Source of the DNA: Gammaproteobacteria bacterium
Lineage (GTDB): Bacteria; Pseudomonadota; Gammaproteobacteria; SZUA-152
Length of the DNA stretch: 6,152 nucleotides
Direction: 5' to 3'
Assembly (NCBI GenBank): GCA_003229995.1
Contig: QIGJ01000282.1
Span: 1 to 6,152, forward strand
Shown here: in pieces, positions 1 to 6,152 of the stretch
Layout of the letters: every line of letters starts with the position of its first letter
How positions within the stretch are numbered: position 1 is the first letter of the stretch
Notes under the pieces: model-generated
Seen by the model: the letters and a program-made list of their open reading frames with translations, nothing else
What the model was told of the DNA's origin: nothing
Database searches by the model: none
Translations under genes and position numbers: made by a program

Positions 1-159
1 CCTGCATCCATGCAGTCGTCAATCAGAACGAACGAAGTCGCACTAAATCCGGGCGCCAAACAGGGAAGTTATTTCGTGCCCATTCCTAAGGGATTGGCAG
101 ATACAGACTATTCTGCGATCAATGAGATTATCCATCCGCTGACAGTGAAGCATCAGTAG
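1..159 (+). CDS. 3' end of an unrecognised upstream gene (partial)
   Basis: Reading from base 1 gives 52 codons open to a TAG at 157-159, followed at once by an in-frame TGA at 160-162. The visible C-terminus is mostly polar, includes the stretch GSYFVPIPKGLAD, and ends in TVKHQ. It shows no membrane helix, metal-binding cluster or motif I can place. The other two plus frames close earlier (near 45 and 87), and the tandem stop fits a true gene end. An in-frame ATG at 10-12 has no convincing ribosome-binding site, so I read this as the tail of a longer protein starting outside the window. It is not recognisably part of the transporter, and a 185-bp gap separates it from the operon. Function unknown; that it is coding is moderately supported. 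Confidence 0.5.
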   Translation, partial: PASMQSSIRTNEVALNPGAKQGSYFVPIPKGLADTDYSAINEIIHPLTVKHQ

Positions 160-286
160 TGAGGCTTGTTTTTCCTTCGTACAAAACCGCGTAGCCCTGA
201 CGGCGTACCAGAGTTGCAAGGTGATTGATACCCATAGTGATTGTTCTGCGCACAGTCCTTGTTCCTGCGGGAAATCCCCATTATGC

Positions 287-323
287 TTGGCACCGTTTAA
301 GTTGCATATTTCAATTGTATATT
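287..323 (+). promoter_or_regulatory. Candidate sigma-70 promoter of the transporter operon
   Basis: TTGGCA at 287-292 matches the -35 consensus at five of six bases. A 17-bp spacer leads to TTCAAT at 310-315, which matches the -10 at only four of six and lacks the usual second-position A. A better -10-like hexamer, TATATT at 318-323, has no -35 at proper distance. Transcription from either would start near 322-330 and leave a short leader containing the weak Shine-Dalgarno AGGG at 332-335. The 163-347 gap is the only non-coding stretch able to hold an operon promoter here, and 296-333 is its most AT-rich part. The location is plausible; the exact hexamers are a guess. Confidence 0.3.
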
Positions 324-329
324 TCAATA
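304..329 (+). repeat. Two-copy 13-bp tandem repeat upstream of the operon
   Basis: Bases 304-316 and 317-329 are head-to-tail copies of a 13-mer with 11 of 13 positions identical. The shared core ATATTTCAAT is perfect at 306-315 and 319-328. The pair ends 18 bases before the start codon of the binding-protein gene and overlaps the candidate -10 region. It could be a double operator for a regulator bound on nearly the same face of the helix, or a small slippage duplication of AT-rich DNA. The repeat is directly visible; a role is not shown. Confidence 0.7.
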
Positions 330-347
330 ATAGGGTAAGCCGATACG

Positions 348-2237
348 ATGGGTCGTCATTTTTCCGCTAAGGATTTTTCTTTATTTTCATTTCTGGTTGT
401 GCTGATGGCCATCATGTTGCTGTCGATGTACATGGTGGACCGGCAATGGGGCAAAATGGCTCAGATGCAGCGTTTGATGGACGAGCAGGCTAAGGATCTG
501 AGGCAGATGCAAGGGATGTTGCGTAATGTTGAGAATAGCCTGCGTAATGGTCGGGTTGCTGTTGCGCCTGCGTCTCAGGATACGGATATAAAAGCCAAGC
601 TTGATAAAAAACATCCTGATGCTTTTCGCCGCGCTATTTTAGCAACGCAGCAAGATGACTATCAGGAGGGGGGGTGGTATGTGCAGGCTTTTGCCACGGG
701 GTTGAAAACCATTACCCCCCTGATCTCCCAGGATGTTTATTCGTCTAATATTCAGTCCTATATATTAGAGTCACTATTGACGCGTGACCCGGACACTCTG
801 GAGTGGGTGGGTTTGATTGCTAAAAACTGGCAGATGCATGAGGATGGTTTAACGTTTACATTTAATCTGCGTGAAGATGTCAGTTTTTCAGATGGTACGC
901 CGCTAGACGCTGAAGATGTGGCATTCAGTTATCAGTTTATTATGAATGAGCACATCGCGGCACCCCGCAGTCGGGCTTATTTTGAGAAAATTGAAAGTGT
1001 GACTGCTCTGGACAAATTCACGGTCGAATTCAAATACAAAGAACCTTATTTTAACGCACTGTCTTTAGCGGGTGGAATGTCGATACTGGCTAAACATTTT
1101 TATGAACCTTATTTGGAAAAAGCGGAGGAATTTAACCAGTCCAAGGGTTTGTTATTGGGTTCAGGGCCATATCGTTTGGCCGATCCCAAAGGTTGGACAC
1201 CGGACCAGGGGTTGGTTGAGGTAGATCGGAATCCTCGCTATTGGGGAACAGTACAACCCTCGTTTGACCGGATTTTATGGAAAGTTATTGAAAACGACAG
1301 TGCTCGTTTGACGACTTTTCGTAATGGAGACATTGATGTTTACAATGCGAGACCCAGGGAATATCAAAATCTATTGAAAGACGATGATCTGATCAATCGT
1401 ACCCAGCATTTTGAATACATGAGCCCTTCTGCGGGCTACAGTTATATTGGCTGGAATCAGAACCGGTCAGGAAAAGTAACACGTTTTGCAGATAAAAAAG
1501 TGCGTCAGGCAATGACTTATCTGACCGACAGACAACGCATTATCGATGAAATCATGTTGGGTTATGGTGAGATTGCGATCAGTCCCTTTAACCCCAGAAG
1601 CAAACAACATGATCCGGCACTCAGTCCCAGAAAATTTGATCTGAAAAAGGCGCAACAACTGTTGGCTGAAGCCGGTTATCAGGACACGAACGGTGACGGC
1701 ATCATCGAAGATCAATCCGGTACGCCTTTTGAGTTTGAACTGGTGTATTTTCAAGGCAATGAAGATACAAAACGCATTATTCTATTTTTAAAGGATCTTT
1801 ACGCGAGCGCAGGCATACTGATGAAACCAAAGGCTACGGAATGGTCAGTGATGCTGGATTTATTGGGCAAGCGGGATTTTGATGCGATTTCCCTGGGCTG
1901 GTCCAGTGGGATAGAAACCGATATTTACCAGATGTTTCACGGTAAGCAGGTCGATAATAATGGCGATAATTTCATTCATTATCAAAATCCGAAACTGGAT
2001 GAATTAATTGATCAGGCGCGTGTCACTGTAGACGAAGAAAAACGTATGCCGTTATGGCAGCAGGCTGAGAATATTATGTTTCAGGATCAGCCCTATACTT
2101 TTTTGATGCGGCGTAAAACCATGGCCTTTATTGATAAACGTATGAAGAATGTCACCATTACCAAAATGGGTTTAAACAGTGCCTTGGTACCGGTTGAGTG
2201 GTATGTACCGAAAACACAACAAAAATATTCCCATTAA
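348..2237 (+). CDS. Membrane-anchored family 5 solute-binding protein of a peptide-type ABC importer
   Basis: This 629-residue protein would bind the transported ligand, probably a peptide, outside the inner membrane and hand it to the two permeases downstream. Residues 1-10 are basic, 11-30 form one hydrophobic helix (SLFSFLVVLM then AIMLLSMYMV), and there is neither an A-x-A cleavage site nor a lipobox cysteine, so it looks like a signal anchor. Residues 30-65 follow with a heptad pattern: V30, M37, M40, M44, L51, M54, L58, V61, L65. A linker reaches about residue 105, then the SBP_bac_5 fold runs to the end. Its family signature lies at 158-195 (AKNW, EDGLTFTFNLRED, DGTPLDAEDVAFSY), followed by GSGPYRL at 271-277 and an acidic loop DTNGDGIIED at 446-455. 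Typical secreted members have about 500-540 residues; the excess is the N-terminal module. The start is ATG 348 with a weak AGGG at 332-335. The family call is sure; the ligand is inferred. Confidence 0.95.
   Translation: MGRHFSAKDFSLFSFLVVLMAIMLLSMYMVDRQWGKMAQMQRLMDEQAKDLRQMQGMLRNVENSLRNGRVAVAPASQDTDIKAKLDKKHPDAFRRAILATQQDDYQEGGWYVQAFATGLKTITPLISQDVYSSNIQSYILESLLTRDPDTLEWVGLIAKNWQMHEDGLTFTFNLREDVSFSDGTPLDAEDVAFSYQFIMNEHIAAPRSRAYFEKIESVTALDKFTVEFKYKEPYFNALSLAGGMSILAKHFYEPYLEKAEEFNQSKGLLLGSGPYRLADPKGWTPDQGLVEVDRNPRYWGTVQPSFDRILWKVIENDSARLTTFRNGDIDVYNARPREYQNLLKDDDLINRTQHFEYMSPSAGYSYIGWNQNRSGKVTRFADKKVRQAMTYLTDRQRIIDEIMLGYGEIAISPFNPRSKQHDPALSPRKFDLKKAQQLLAEAGYQDTNGDGIIEDQSGTPFEFELVYFQGNEDTKRIILFLKDLYASAGILMKPKATEWSVMLDLLGKRDFDAISLGWSSGIETDIYQMFHGKQVDNNGDNFIHYQNPKLDELIDQARVTVDEEKRMPLWQQAENIMFQDQPYTFLMRRKTMAFIDKRMKNVTITKMGLNSALVPVEWYVPKTQQKYSH
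667..721 (+). other. Possible G-tract/C-tract RNA hairpin inside the binding-protein gene
   Basis: A run of seven G (668-674) can pair with a run of six C (715-720): AGGGGGG at 667-673 is the exact reverse complement of CCCCCCT at 715-721. TGGT (675-678) can then pair with ACCA (708-711) across a small internal loop, leaving a loop of about 29 nt. The 5' arm overlaps AGGAGG at 664-669, the strongest Shine-Dalgarno-like string I found in the window although it is inside a gene. The region codes for residues around 107-125, between the coiled-coil linker and the binding domain. Pairing is visible by eye; any regulatory role is speculative and it may be coincidental. Confidence 0.25.
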
Positions 2238-2256
2238 ACCCAGGTTAGTCGTCTAG

Positions 2257-3642
2257 ATGTCTACCTATATTATACGTCGGCTTTTGTTGATGATTCCCAC
2301 CTTGTTGGGTATCACATTAGTCGTTTTTATTGTCATGGCCTCGGCCCCGGGGGGTATCAGCGCACAAAATCTGGTTGAAGGTCAGAACCTGGAACCGCAG
2401 GCCAAAAAGGCACTGGAAGATTATTATAATAAACTCTATGGTTTGGATTCCCCCGCGCCTGTTCAATATCTACGGTGGTTGAATAATGTCTCGCCTGTGG
2501 GTTTCACTTTCGATGAAGCAGGAGATTTGGATGGTTTCTCCCTGTTTAAGGGGTCCAATTTGGGCAAGAGTTTTCGCTACGGGCGGCCTGTTACGGATTT
2601 GATTGCCGAAAGAGTGCCCATTACCGCGCTGCTGAATATTATTTCCATACCCATTATTTACATTATTGCGGTTGCGATTGGTGTCCGTGCCGCGACCCAA
2701 AGAGGGCAGACTTTTGATGTAGGCTCCAGTGCCATGATGCTGGGTTTGTGGTCGATTCCAACCATGCTGACCGGTGTATTGCTGATTGGTTTTTTTGCGA
2801 GTGATCAGTATTGGCATTGGTTTCCTACGTCCGGGCTCAATGACAGAGTGGCCCTGGATATGGTGTTTTTGCCGCATTGGGGATCGTTGTCAGACATCCT
2901 CATTCTGATGCTTTCTGTTTTGTTTGCAACGGCATTCTTTATCTGGATGAGTCGCTGGAGTCAACCCTATGCACGGGCAGCCTGTTTTGCGGTTATTGGT
3001 TTGGTAGCCGGTTTTTTTATGGCGGATGCCCTGCCGGAAAAAGAGCAGGGACTGGTAACCTACCTGATGCTGATTTCTCTTGGTGCGGCGTTGTTTGGAG
3101 CCATCGCTTATGCGCAATATTCGGTGATGCGGATCTTTTTTATGGGGTTGGTCGGGTTAGGCATTGGTTTTATTGTCGCAGCTTATTTTCAGGAAGGGCC
3201 GTTTATCCGGGGGTTTTTACTGGATCGTGCATGGCATCTTGTCCTGCCCATTATTTGTTTAACCTATGGTGGTTTTGCTTTTTTATCAAAATTAACGCGC
3301 ACTGCCCTGTTGGAGAATCTACTCTCTGATTATGCGCGAACCGCCAGAGCCAAAGGTGTCAGTGATAAGGATGTATTATGGCGACATGTTTTTCGTAACA
3401 GTTTGCTGCCCCTGATTACCGTTTCTGCCAGTTTGTTGCCAAGCCTGCTGGGCGGTTCGGTGATTGTTGAAAGTATTTTCAGTATCGACGGCATGGGTAA
3501 GCTGGCTGTTGAAGCGGTGAAAGGCCGGGATCGGGAGTTGGTATTGTCGATTACGCTGATCAGTGGTTTGTTAACGCTGTTAAGTTATCTGATTGCAGAT
3601 CTTTGTTATGCGATTGCAGATCCGAGAGTGAGTTATGAATAG
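2257..3642 (+). CDS. DppB/YejB-type ABC permease with four extra membrane helices
   Basis: This 461-residue inner-membrane protein would form half of the importer channel. The N-terminus YIIRRLLLMIPTLLGI and the APGG after helix 1 are hallmarks of the DppB/OppB/YejB family. Helices are seen at about 9-29, 122-142 and 158-180, then the WFPTSGL motif at 188-194. Family members normally continue after a short loop into HLVLP; here HLVLP is at 327-331. The roughly 130 residues between hold hydrophobic segments at about 210-230, 241-256, 265-286 and 290-310. The core then resumes: the ATPase-contact EAA loop (YARTARAKG, 359-367, then RHVFRNSLLP), VESIFSIDGMG at 404-414, a last helix and the terminal ADPRVSYE. 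Usual length is 300-365 residues. It starts 19 nt after the binding-protein stop with only a weak AGG at 2242-2244. The family is sure; the role of the insert is unknown. Confidence 0.95.
   Translation: MSTYIIRRLLLMIPTLLGITLVVFIVMASAPGGISAQNLVEGQNLEPQAKKALEDYYNKLYGLDSPAPVQYLRWLNNVSPVGFTFDEAGDLDGFSLFKGSNLGKSFRYGRPVTDLIAERVPITALLNIISIPIIYIIAVAIGVRAATQRGQTFDVGSSAMMLGLWSIPTMLTGVLLIGFFASDQYWHWFPTSGLNDRVALDMVFLPHWGSLSDILILMLSVLFATAFFIWMSRWSQPYARAACFAVIGLVAGFFMADALPEKEQGLVTYLMLISLGAALFGAIAYAQYSVMRIFFMGLVGLGIGFIVAAYFQEGPFIRGFLLDRAWHLVLPIICLTYGGFAFLSKLTRTALLENLLSDYARTARAKGVSDKDVLWRHVFRNSLLPLITVSASLLPSLLGGSVIVESIFSIDGMGKLAVEAVKGRDRELVLSITLISGLLTLLSYLIADLCYAIADPRVSYE
3624..3642 (+). promoter_or_regulatory. 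Overlapping stop/start with ribosome-binding site coupling the two permeases
   Basis: The second permease starts at ATG 3635-3637, eight bases before the end of the first permease's TAG (3640-3642). A purine-rich GAGAG at 3624-3628 sits six bases upstream of that ATG, inside the last codons of the first permease, and is the likely ribosome-binding site. This arrangement usually gives translational coupling and balanced amounts of two subunits that must pair one to one. The overlap is seen directly; coupling is inferred. Confidence 0.55.
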
Positions 3643-4822
3643 TGCCGATACGCCAAACGTCCGGCCTACAGAAGCGAGTTACGCCAAAAAAATTATTCGT
3701 GATGTGTTTTCCCATGTGGGTGCAAAACTGGGCTTGGCCTGGATTGCGGTTATTGCCTTTGTTGCTGTTTTTGCCCCGTTTTTAGCGAACTCGCATCCTT
3801 TATTGTTAAGCGTTAATGGTGAAGTCAGCAGCCCTGCGCTGCGTTTTTTAACGTCAGGGGATGTGACGGTGTTAGGTGTGTTTATGTGTGTTGTTGTGCT
3901 CTATTTTCTCCACTTATCCTTCACAAAAAATATCACGATTTTGGCGGTTGTTGGCGGTGGCATTGCATTATTGAGTGTTATTTTTGTTAACCCGCTTCAG
4001 CTGACGGTTTACGAGCAGTATCGTGTTAACGAAGCGGCTGAAAATTATGACTGGGTTATTCGTGCACCGATTCCTTATTCACCCAAAGATTATATCCGGG
4101 AGCAAGGCGACACCGGGCTGGAAGCTCCCTTAAGTGATGAACAGCGCACTCATCTTATGGGCACGGAAGAGAACGGGGCAGATGTGTTGAGCCGGATGAT
4201 ACATGCCTCACGTATCGCTTTGGCCATTGGCTTTATTGCGACGGGGATTGCGCTGTTTATTGGTGTTATTCTAGGTGGTTTAATGGGGTATTTTTCCGGT
4301 ATTGTGGATATGGTTGGCATGCGTCTGGTGGAGATATTTGAAGCGGTACCCACCCTGTTTTTATTGCTAATTTTTGTTGCTTTTTTTGAGCGCAGTTTGT
4401 ACGTGATGATGATCATCATTGGCATAACAGGCTGGCCAGGTTATGCAAGGTATGTGCGCGCTGAATTTTTGCGTTTACGGCAGCAGGAGTTTGTGCAGGC
4501 GGCCATTGTTTGTGGCTTGCCGCTACGCTCTGTTTTGTTTCGTCATATGCTGCCCAATGGCATGGCACCGATTTTAGTAGCAGCCAGTTTTGGTGTGGCT
4601 TCGGCCATTCTTGCAGAAGCGACGTTAAGCTTTCTGGGATTGGGACTGGTGGATAATCCGTCTTGGGGGCAAATGTTAAATCAGTCTGTACAATCTTCTA
4701 CCTTTAATTGGTGGATGGCCGCTTTTCCGGGTGGCGCGATATTTTTAACGGTATTTGCCTATAACCTGATCGGCGAATCGATGCGCGATGCGATTGATCC
4801 TCATCTGAAAAGCAAGTCCTGA
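3635..4822 (+). CDS. DppC/YejE-type ABC permease with two extra membrane helices
   Basis: This 395-residue protein is the second half of the importer channel. Helix 1 is at about 33-50 and is followed by LANSHPLLLSVNG, which resembles the start of the large periplasmic loop of YejE. In YejE that loop is soluble; here it contains two hydrophobic segments at about 77-95 and 100-117 joined by the short turn FTKN. The canonical loop then returns with WVIRAPIPYSP (140-150), LMGTEENGADVLSRMI (174-189, the family's LGTDxxGRDVLSR motif) and helix 2 from about 193. The EAA loop (FVQAAIVCG, 286-294, then FRHMLPNGMAPILV) contacts the ATPase. LSFLGLG at 331-337, PSWGQML at 342-348 and the terminal DAIDPHLK are family hallmarks. 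Ordinary DppC proteins have about 300 residues and YejE about 340. Translation is probably coupled to the preceding permease. The family is sure; the purpose of the extra helices is unknown. Confidence 0.95.
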   Translation: MNSADTPNVRPTEASYAKKIIRDVFSHVGAKLGLAWIAVIAFVAVFAPFLANSHPLLLSVNGEVSSPALRFLTSGDVTVLGVFMCVVVLYFLHLSFTKNITILAVVGGGIALLSVIFVNPLQLTVYEQYRVNEAAENYDWVIRAPIPYSPKDYIREQGDTGLEAPLSDEQRTHLMGTEENGADVLSRMIHASRIALAIGFIATGIALFIGVILGGLMGYFSGIVDMVGMRLVEIFEAVPTLFLLLIFVAFFERSLYVMMIIIGITGWPGYARYVRAEFLRLRQQEFVQAAIVCGLPLRSVLFRHMLPNGMAPILVAASFGVASAILAEATLSFLGLGLVDNPSWGQMLNQSVQSSTFNWWMAAFPGGAIFLTVFAYNLIGESMRDAIDPHLKSKS

Positions 4823-4837
4823 ATCCAGCGCTGAATA

Positions 4838-6152
4838 ATGTTATTAACCGTCAAAAATTTAAAAACGTATTTACGTTCCGGTGAGGAAGTGGTTCGGGCC
4901 GTTGATGGTATTTCATTTAACATCAAAAAAGGTGAGACGTTTTGTCTGGTCGGGGAATCCGGCAGTGGTAAATCGATTACCGCACTCTCAATCATTCAAC
5001 TTATTCCCAAAGAAATCTGTCAGCATCCAGCGGGACAGATTTGGTTTGATTACCGGCATCACGATGGCACACAGGAACCGGTCAATATGCTGGACCTAGC
5101 CGAGCATCCTCAACGTGATATTCGTGGAGCCCGTATTGCGATGATTTTCCAGGAGCCCATGACGTCACTGAACCCTGTTCACACGATAGGGGATCAGATC
5201 ATTGAAGCATTACAGCTGCACCGACCAGAACTGGATGACGATAGTGCGAGACAACGCGCTATTGACGCTTTGGCGCAAGTACAAATTCCAGACCCGGAGC
5301 AGCGTGTTGATGAATATCCTCATCGTTTGTCCGGCGGGCAGCGTCAACGGGTGATGATTGCCATGGCAATGGCTTGTGAACCTGACTTGTTGATTGCTGA
5401 TGAACCAACAACGGCGCTGGATGTCACCGTGCAAGCAGAAATTTTACGCTTGATGAAAGATCTTCAGGAACGTAAAGGTATGGGAATTTTGTTTATTACC
5501 CATGACTTTGGTGTTGTTGCGAAAATGGCGCACAAAGTGGCCGTGATGCGTCATGGACTGATTGTTGAAGCAGGCAGTTTGCAGCAGGTTTTAAAACAAC
5601 CTAAACATGATTATACCAAAGAACTGCTGGCAGCTTTACCCGAGAACATGATTCGTGCGCGTACCGAGGGTGACGGAAAGGGCGGTCAATATACGCGCGC
5701 GGTTGTAGAGGACAAACCCGTACTCGTCGTGAAAGGCTTAAAGGTTCATTTTCCCGTTAAAAAGGGCGTGTGGGCACGGACAGCAAGTTATATAAAAGCG
5801 GTCGATGATATTGATTTAACTATCAACGATGGTGAAATTGTTGCGCTAGTAGGAGAGTCCGGTTGCGGTAAAACAACGTTGGGCCGGACATTATTGCGTT
5901 TAATCGAACCGACAGCGGGGGAGATTTTTTTTACGGGGACGAATATTGTGCCGTTAAAACGCCGTGAAATGCAGCCGTTTCGCACGCAAATGCAAATGAT
6001 TTTTCAAGACCCCATGTCATCATTAAATCCCCGGTTGAACATTGCGACAACCCTGACGGAACCGATGGCAGTACATGGCATTGGTTCAAACCAGGAAGAA
6101 CGTCTTGATCTGGCGCGACAGATGTTACTGCGTGTACAGCTGTCTGACGCGC
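4838..6152 (+). CDS. Fused double-domain ABC importer ATPase (YejF/GsiA-like), truncated by the window end
   Basis: This cytoplasmic subunit hydrolyses ATP to drive the two permeases. It starts at ATG 4838, 15 nt after the second permease; an in-frame TGA at 4832-4834 excludes an earlier start and MLLTVKNLKTYL is the normal family N-terminus. There is no clear Shine-Dalgarno. Domain 1 is complete: Walker A GESGSGKS at 39-46, Q-loop Q105, signature LSGGQRQR at 164-171, Walker B LLIADEP with E189, D-loop ALD at 193-195, switch H222, and an oligopeptide-type tail HDYTKELLAALP at 257-268. A linker of about 25 residues leads to domain 2 (from about 294), with Walker A GESGCGKT at 339-346 and Q390. 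The window stops at codon 438, before the second signature and Walker B; such fusions normally have about 530-620 residues. The DppD-like and DppF-like halves that are separate in Dpp and Opp systems are one chain here. No cysteines are seen in the tail of domain 1. Confidence 0.96.
   Translation, partial: MLLTVKNLKTYLRSGEEVVRAVDGISFNIKKGETFCLVGESGSGKSITALSIIQLIPKEICQHPAGQIWFDYRHHDGTQEPVNMLDLAEHPQRDIRGARIAMIFQEPMTSLNPVHTIGDQIIEALQLHRPELDDDSARQRAIDALAQVQIPDPEQRVDEYPHRLSGGQRQRVMIAMAMACEPDLLIADEPTTALDVTVQAEILRLMKDLQERKGMGILFITHDFGVVAKMAHKVAVMRHGLIVEAGSLQQVLKQPKHDYTKELLAALPENMIRARTEGDGKGGQYTRAVVEDKPVLVVKGLKVHFPVKKGVWARTASYIKAVDDIDLTINDGEIVALVGESGCGKTTLGRTLLRLIEPTAGEIFFTGTNIVPLKRREMQPFRTQMQMIFQDPMSSLNPRLNIATTLTEPMAVHGIGSNQEERLDLARQMLLRVQLSDA

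Noticed and set aside
148..175. Possible terminator after the upstream gene (AAGC...GCTT followed by T residues)
   Set aside because: The stem is only four base pairs with a 12-base loop and is AT-containing, too weak for an intrinsic terminator.
128..235. 35-codon minus-strand open frame with a protein-like stretch ATLVRRQGYAVLYE
   Set aside because: It is short, overlaps the upstream gene antisense, and has no clear ribosome-binding site or family match; too weak to call.
288..307. Sigma-54 promoter look-alike TGGCAC...TTGCAT
   Set aside because: The GG and GC elements are 13 bases apart; sigma-54 promoters need about 10, and spacing is strict.
43..327. 94-codon minus-strand open frame across the intergenic gap
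   Set aside because: It overlaps the C-terminal codons of the upstream gene, has no ribosome-binding site, is cysteine-rich with no recognisable domain, and its start lies in the AT-rich promoter area of the operon.
302..331. Alternative sigma-70 promoter TTGCAT with AATAAT after 18 bp
   Set aside because: The -35 matches only three of six bases and the start would fall near 338, downstream of the only Shine-Dalgarno candidate for the binding-protein gene.
1467..1754. 95-codon minus-strand open frame inside the binding-protein gene
   Set aside because: It is antisense to conserved binding-domain sequence and has no start signal or domain; a shadow frame.
2877..3329. 150-codon plus-strand open frame in another frame over the permease insertion
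   Set aside because: It lies wholly inside the first permease, whose reading frame has good membrane segments throughout. The shadow product is rich in Cys, Trp, Gly and Phe, as expected for an out-of-frame reading of membrane-helix codons.
4150..4425. 91-codon minus-strand open frame inside the second permease
   Set aside because: It is antisense to the conserved family motifs and its low-complexity Ile/Lys/Pro/Thr composition mirrors the membrane-helix codons on the other strand.
4881..5099. 72-codon plus-strand open frame at the start of the ATPase gene
   Set aside because: It is out of frame with the ATPase, which has Walker A and Q-loop motifs in this same stretch.

Overview
The window is one plus-strand ABC-transporter operon of the peptide/nickel importer class (DppABCDF / OppABCDF / YejABEF superfamily). 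It is preceded by the 3' end of an unrelated or unrecognised gene and cut off at the right edge. The Gram-negative style of the system (YejB/YejE-like permeases and a double-NBD ATPase fused in one chain), the moderate GC content and the codon use suggest a proteobacterium, probably a gammaproteobacterium. This is an inference from gene style; no marker gene here fixes the taxon.

Layout. 1-159: last 52 codons of an upstream gene, ending in two consecutive in-frame stops. 163-347: about 185 bases of non-coding DNA with a plausible but weak promoter and a 13-bp tandem repeat just before the operon. 348-2237: family 5 solute-binding protein. 2257-3642: inner-membrane permease of the DppB/YejB type. 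3635-4822: inner-membrane permease of the DppC/YejE type, overlapping the previous gene by 8 nt. 4838 to the window end: an ATPase with two nucleotide-binding domains in one chain (YejF/GsiA-like), truncated inside the second domain. No tRNA, rRNA, CRISPR, insertion sequence or integrase is visible.

How it works together. The binding protein captures a ligand (a peptide is the default expectation for this family) in the periplasm, the permease heterodimer forms the channel, and the two ATPase domains power transport. The gaps (19 nt, 8 nt overlap, 15 nt) fit a single transcript.

The interesting part is the architecture. The binding protein is not an ordinary secreted or lipid-anchored one: it begins with an uncleaved-looking membrane anchor followed by a regular coiled coil. 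The first permease carries an internal insertion of about 100 residues that looks like four extra membrane helices, and the second carries an insertion with two extra helices. Both insertions fall on the periplasmic side of the canonical fold and contain an even number of helices, so core topology is kept. Together they suggest an importer variant with a tethered receptor and an enlarged membrane domain (inference). The transporter family itself is well known; whether this variant has been described cannot be settled from the sequence alone.
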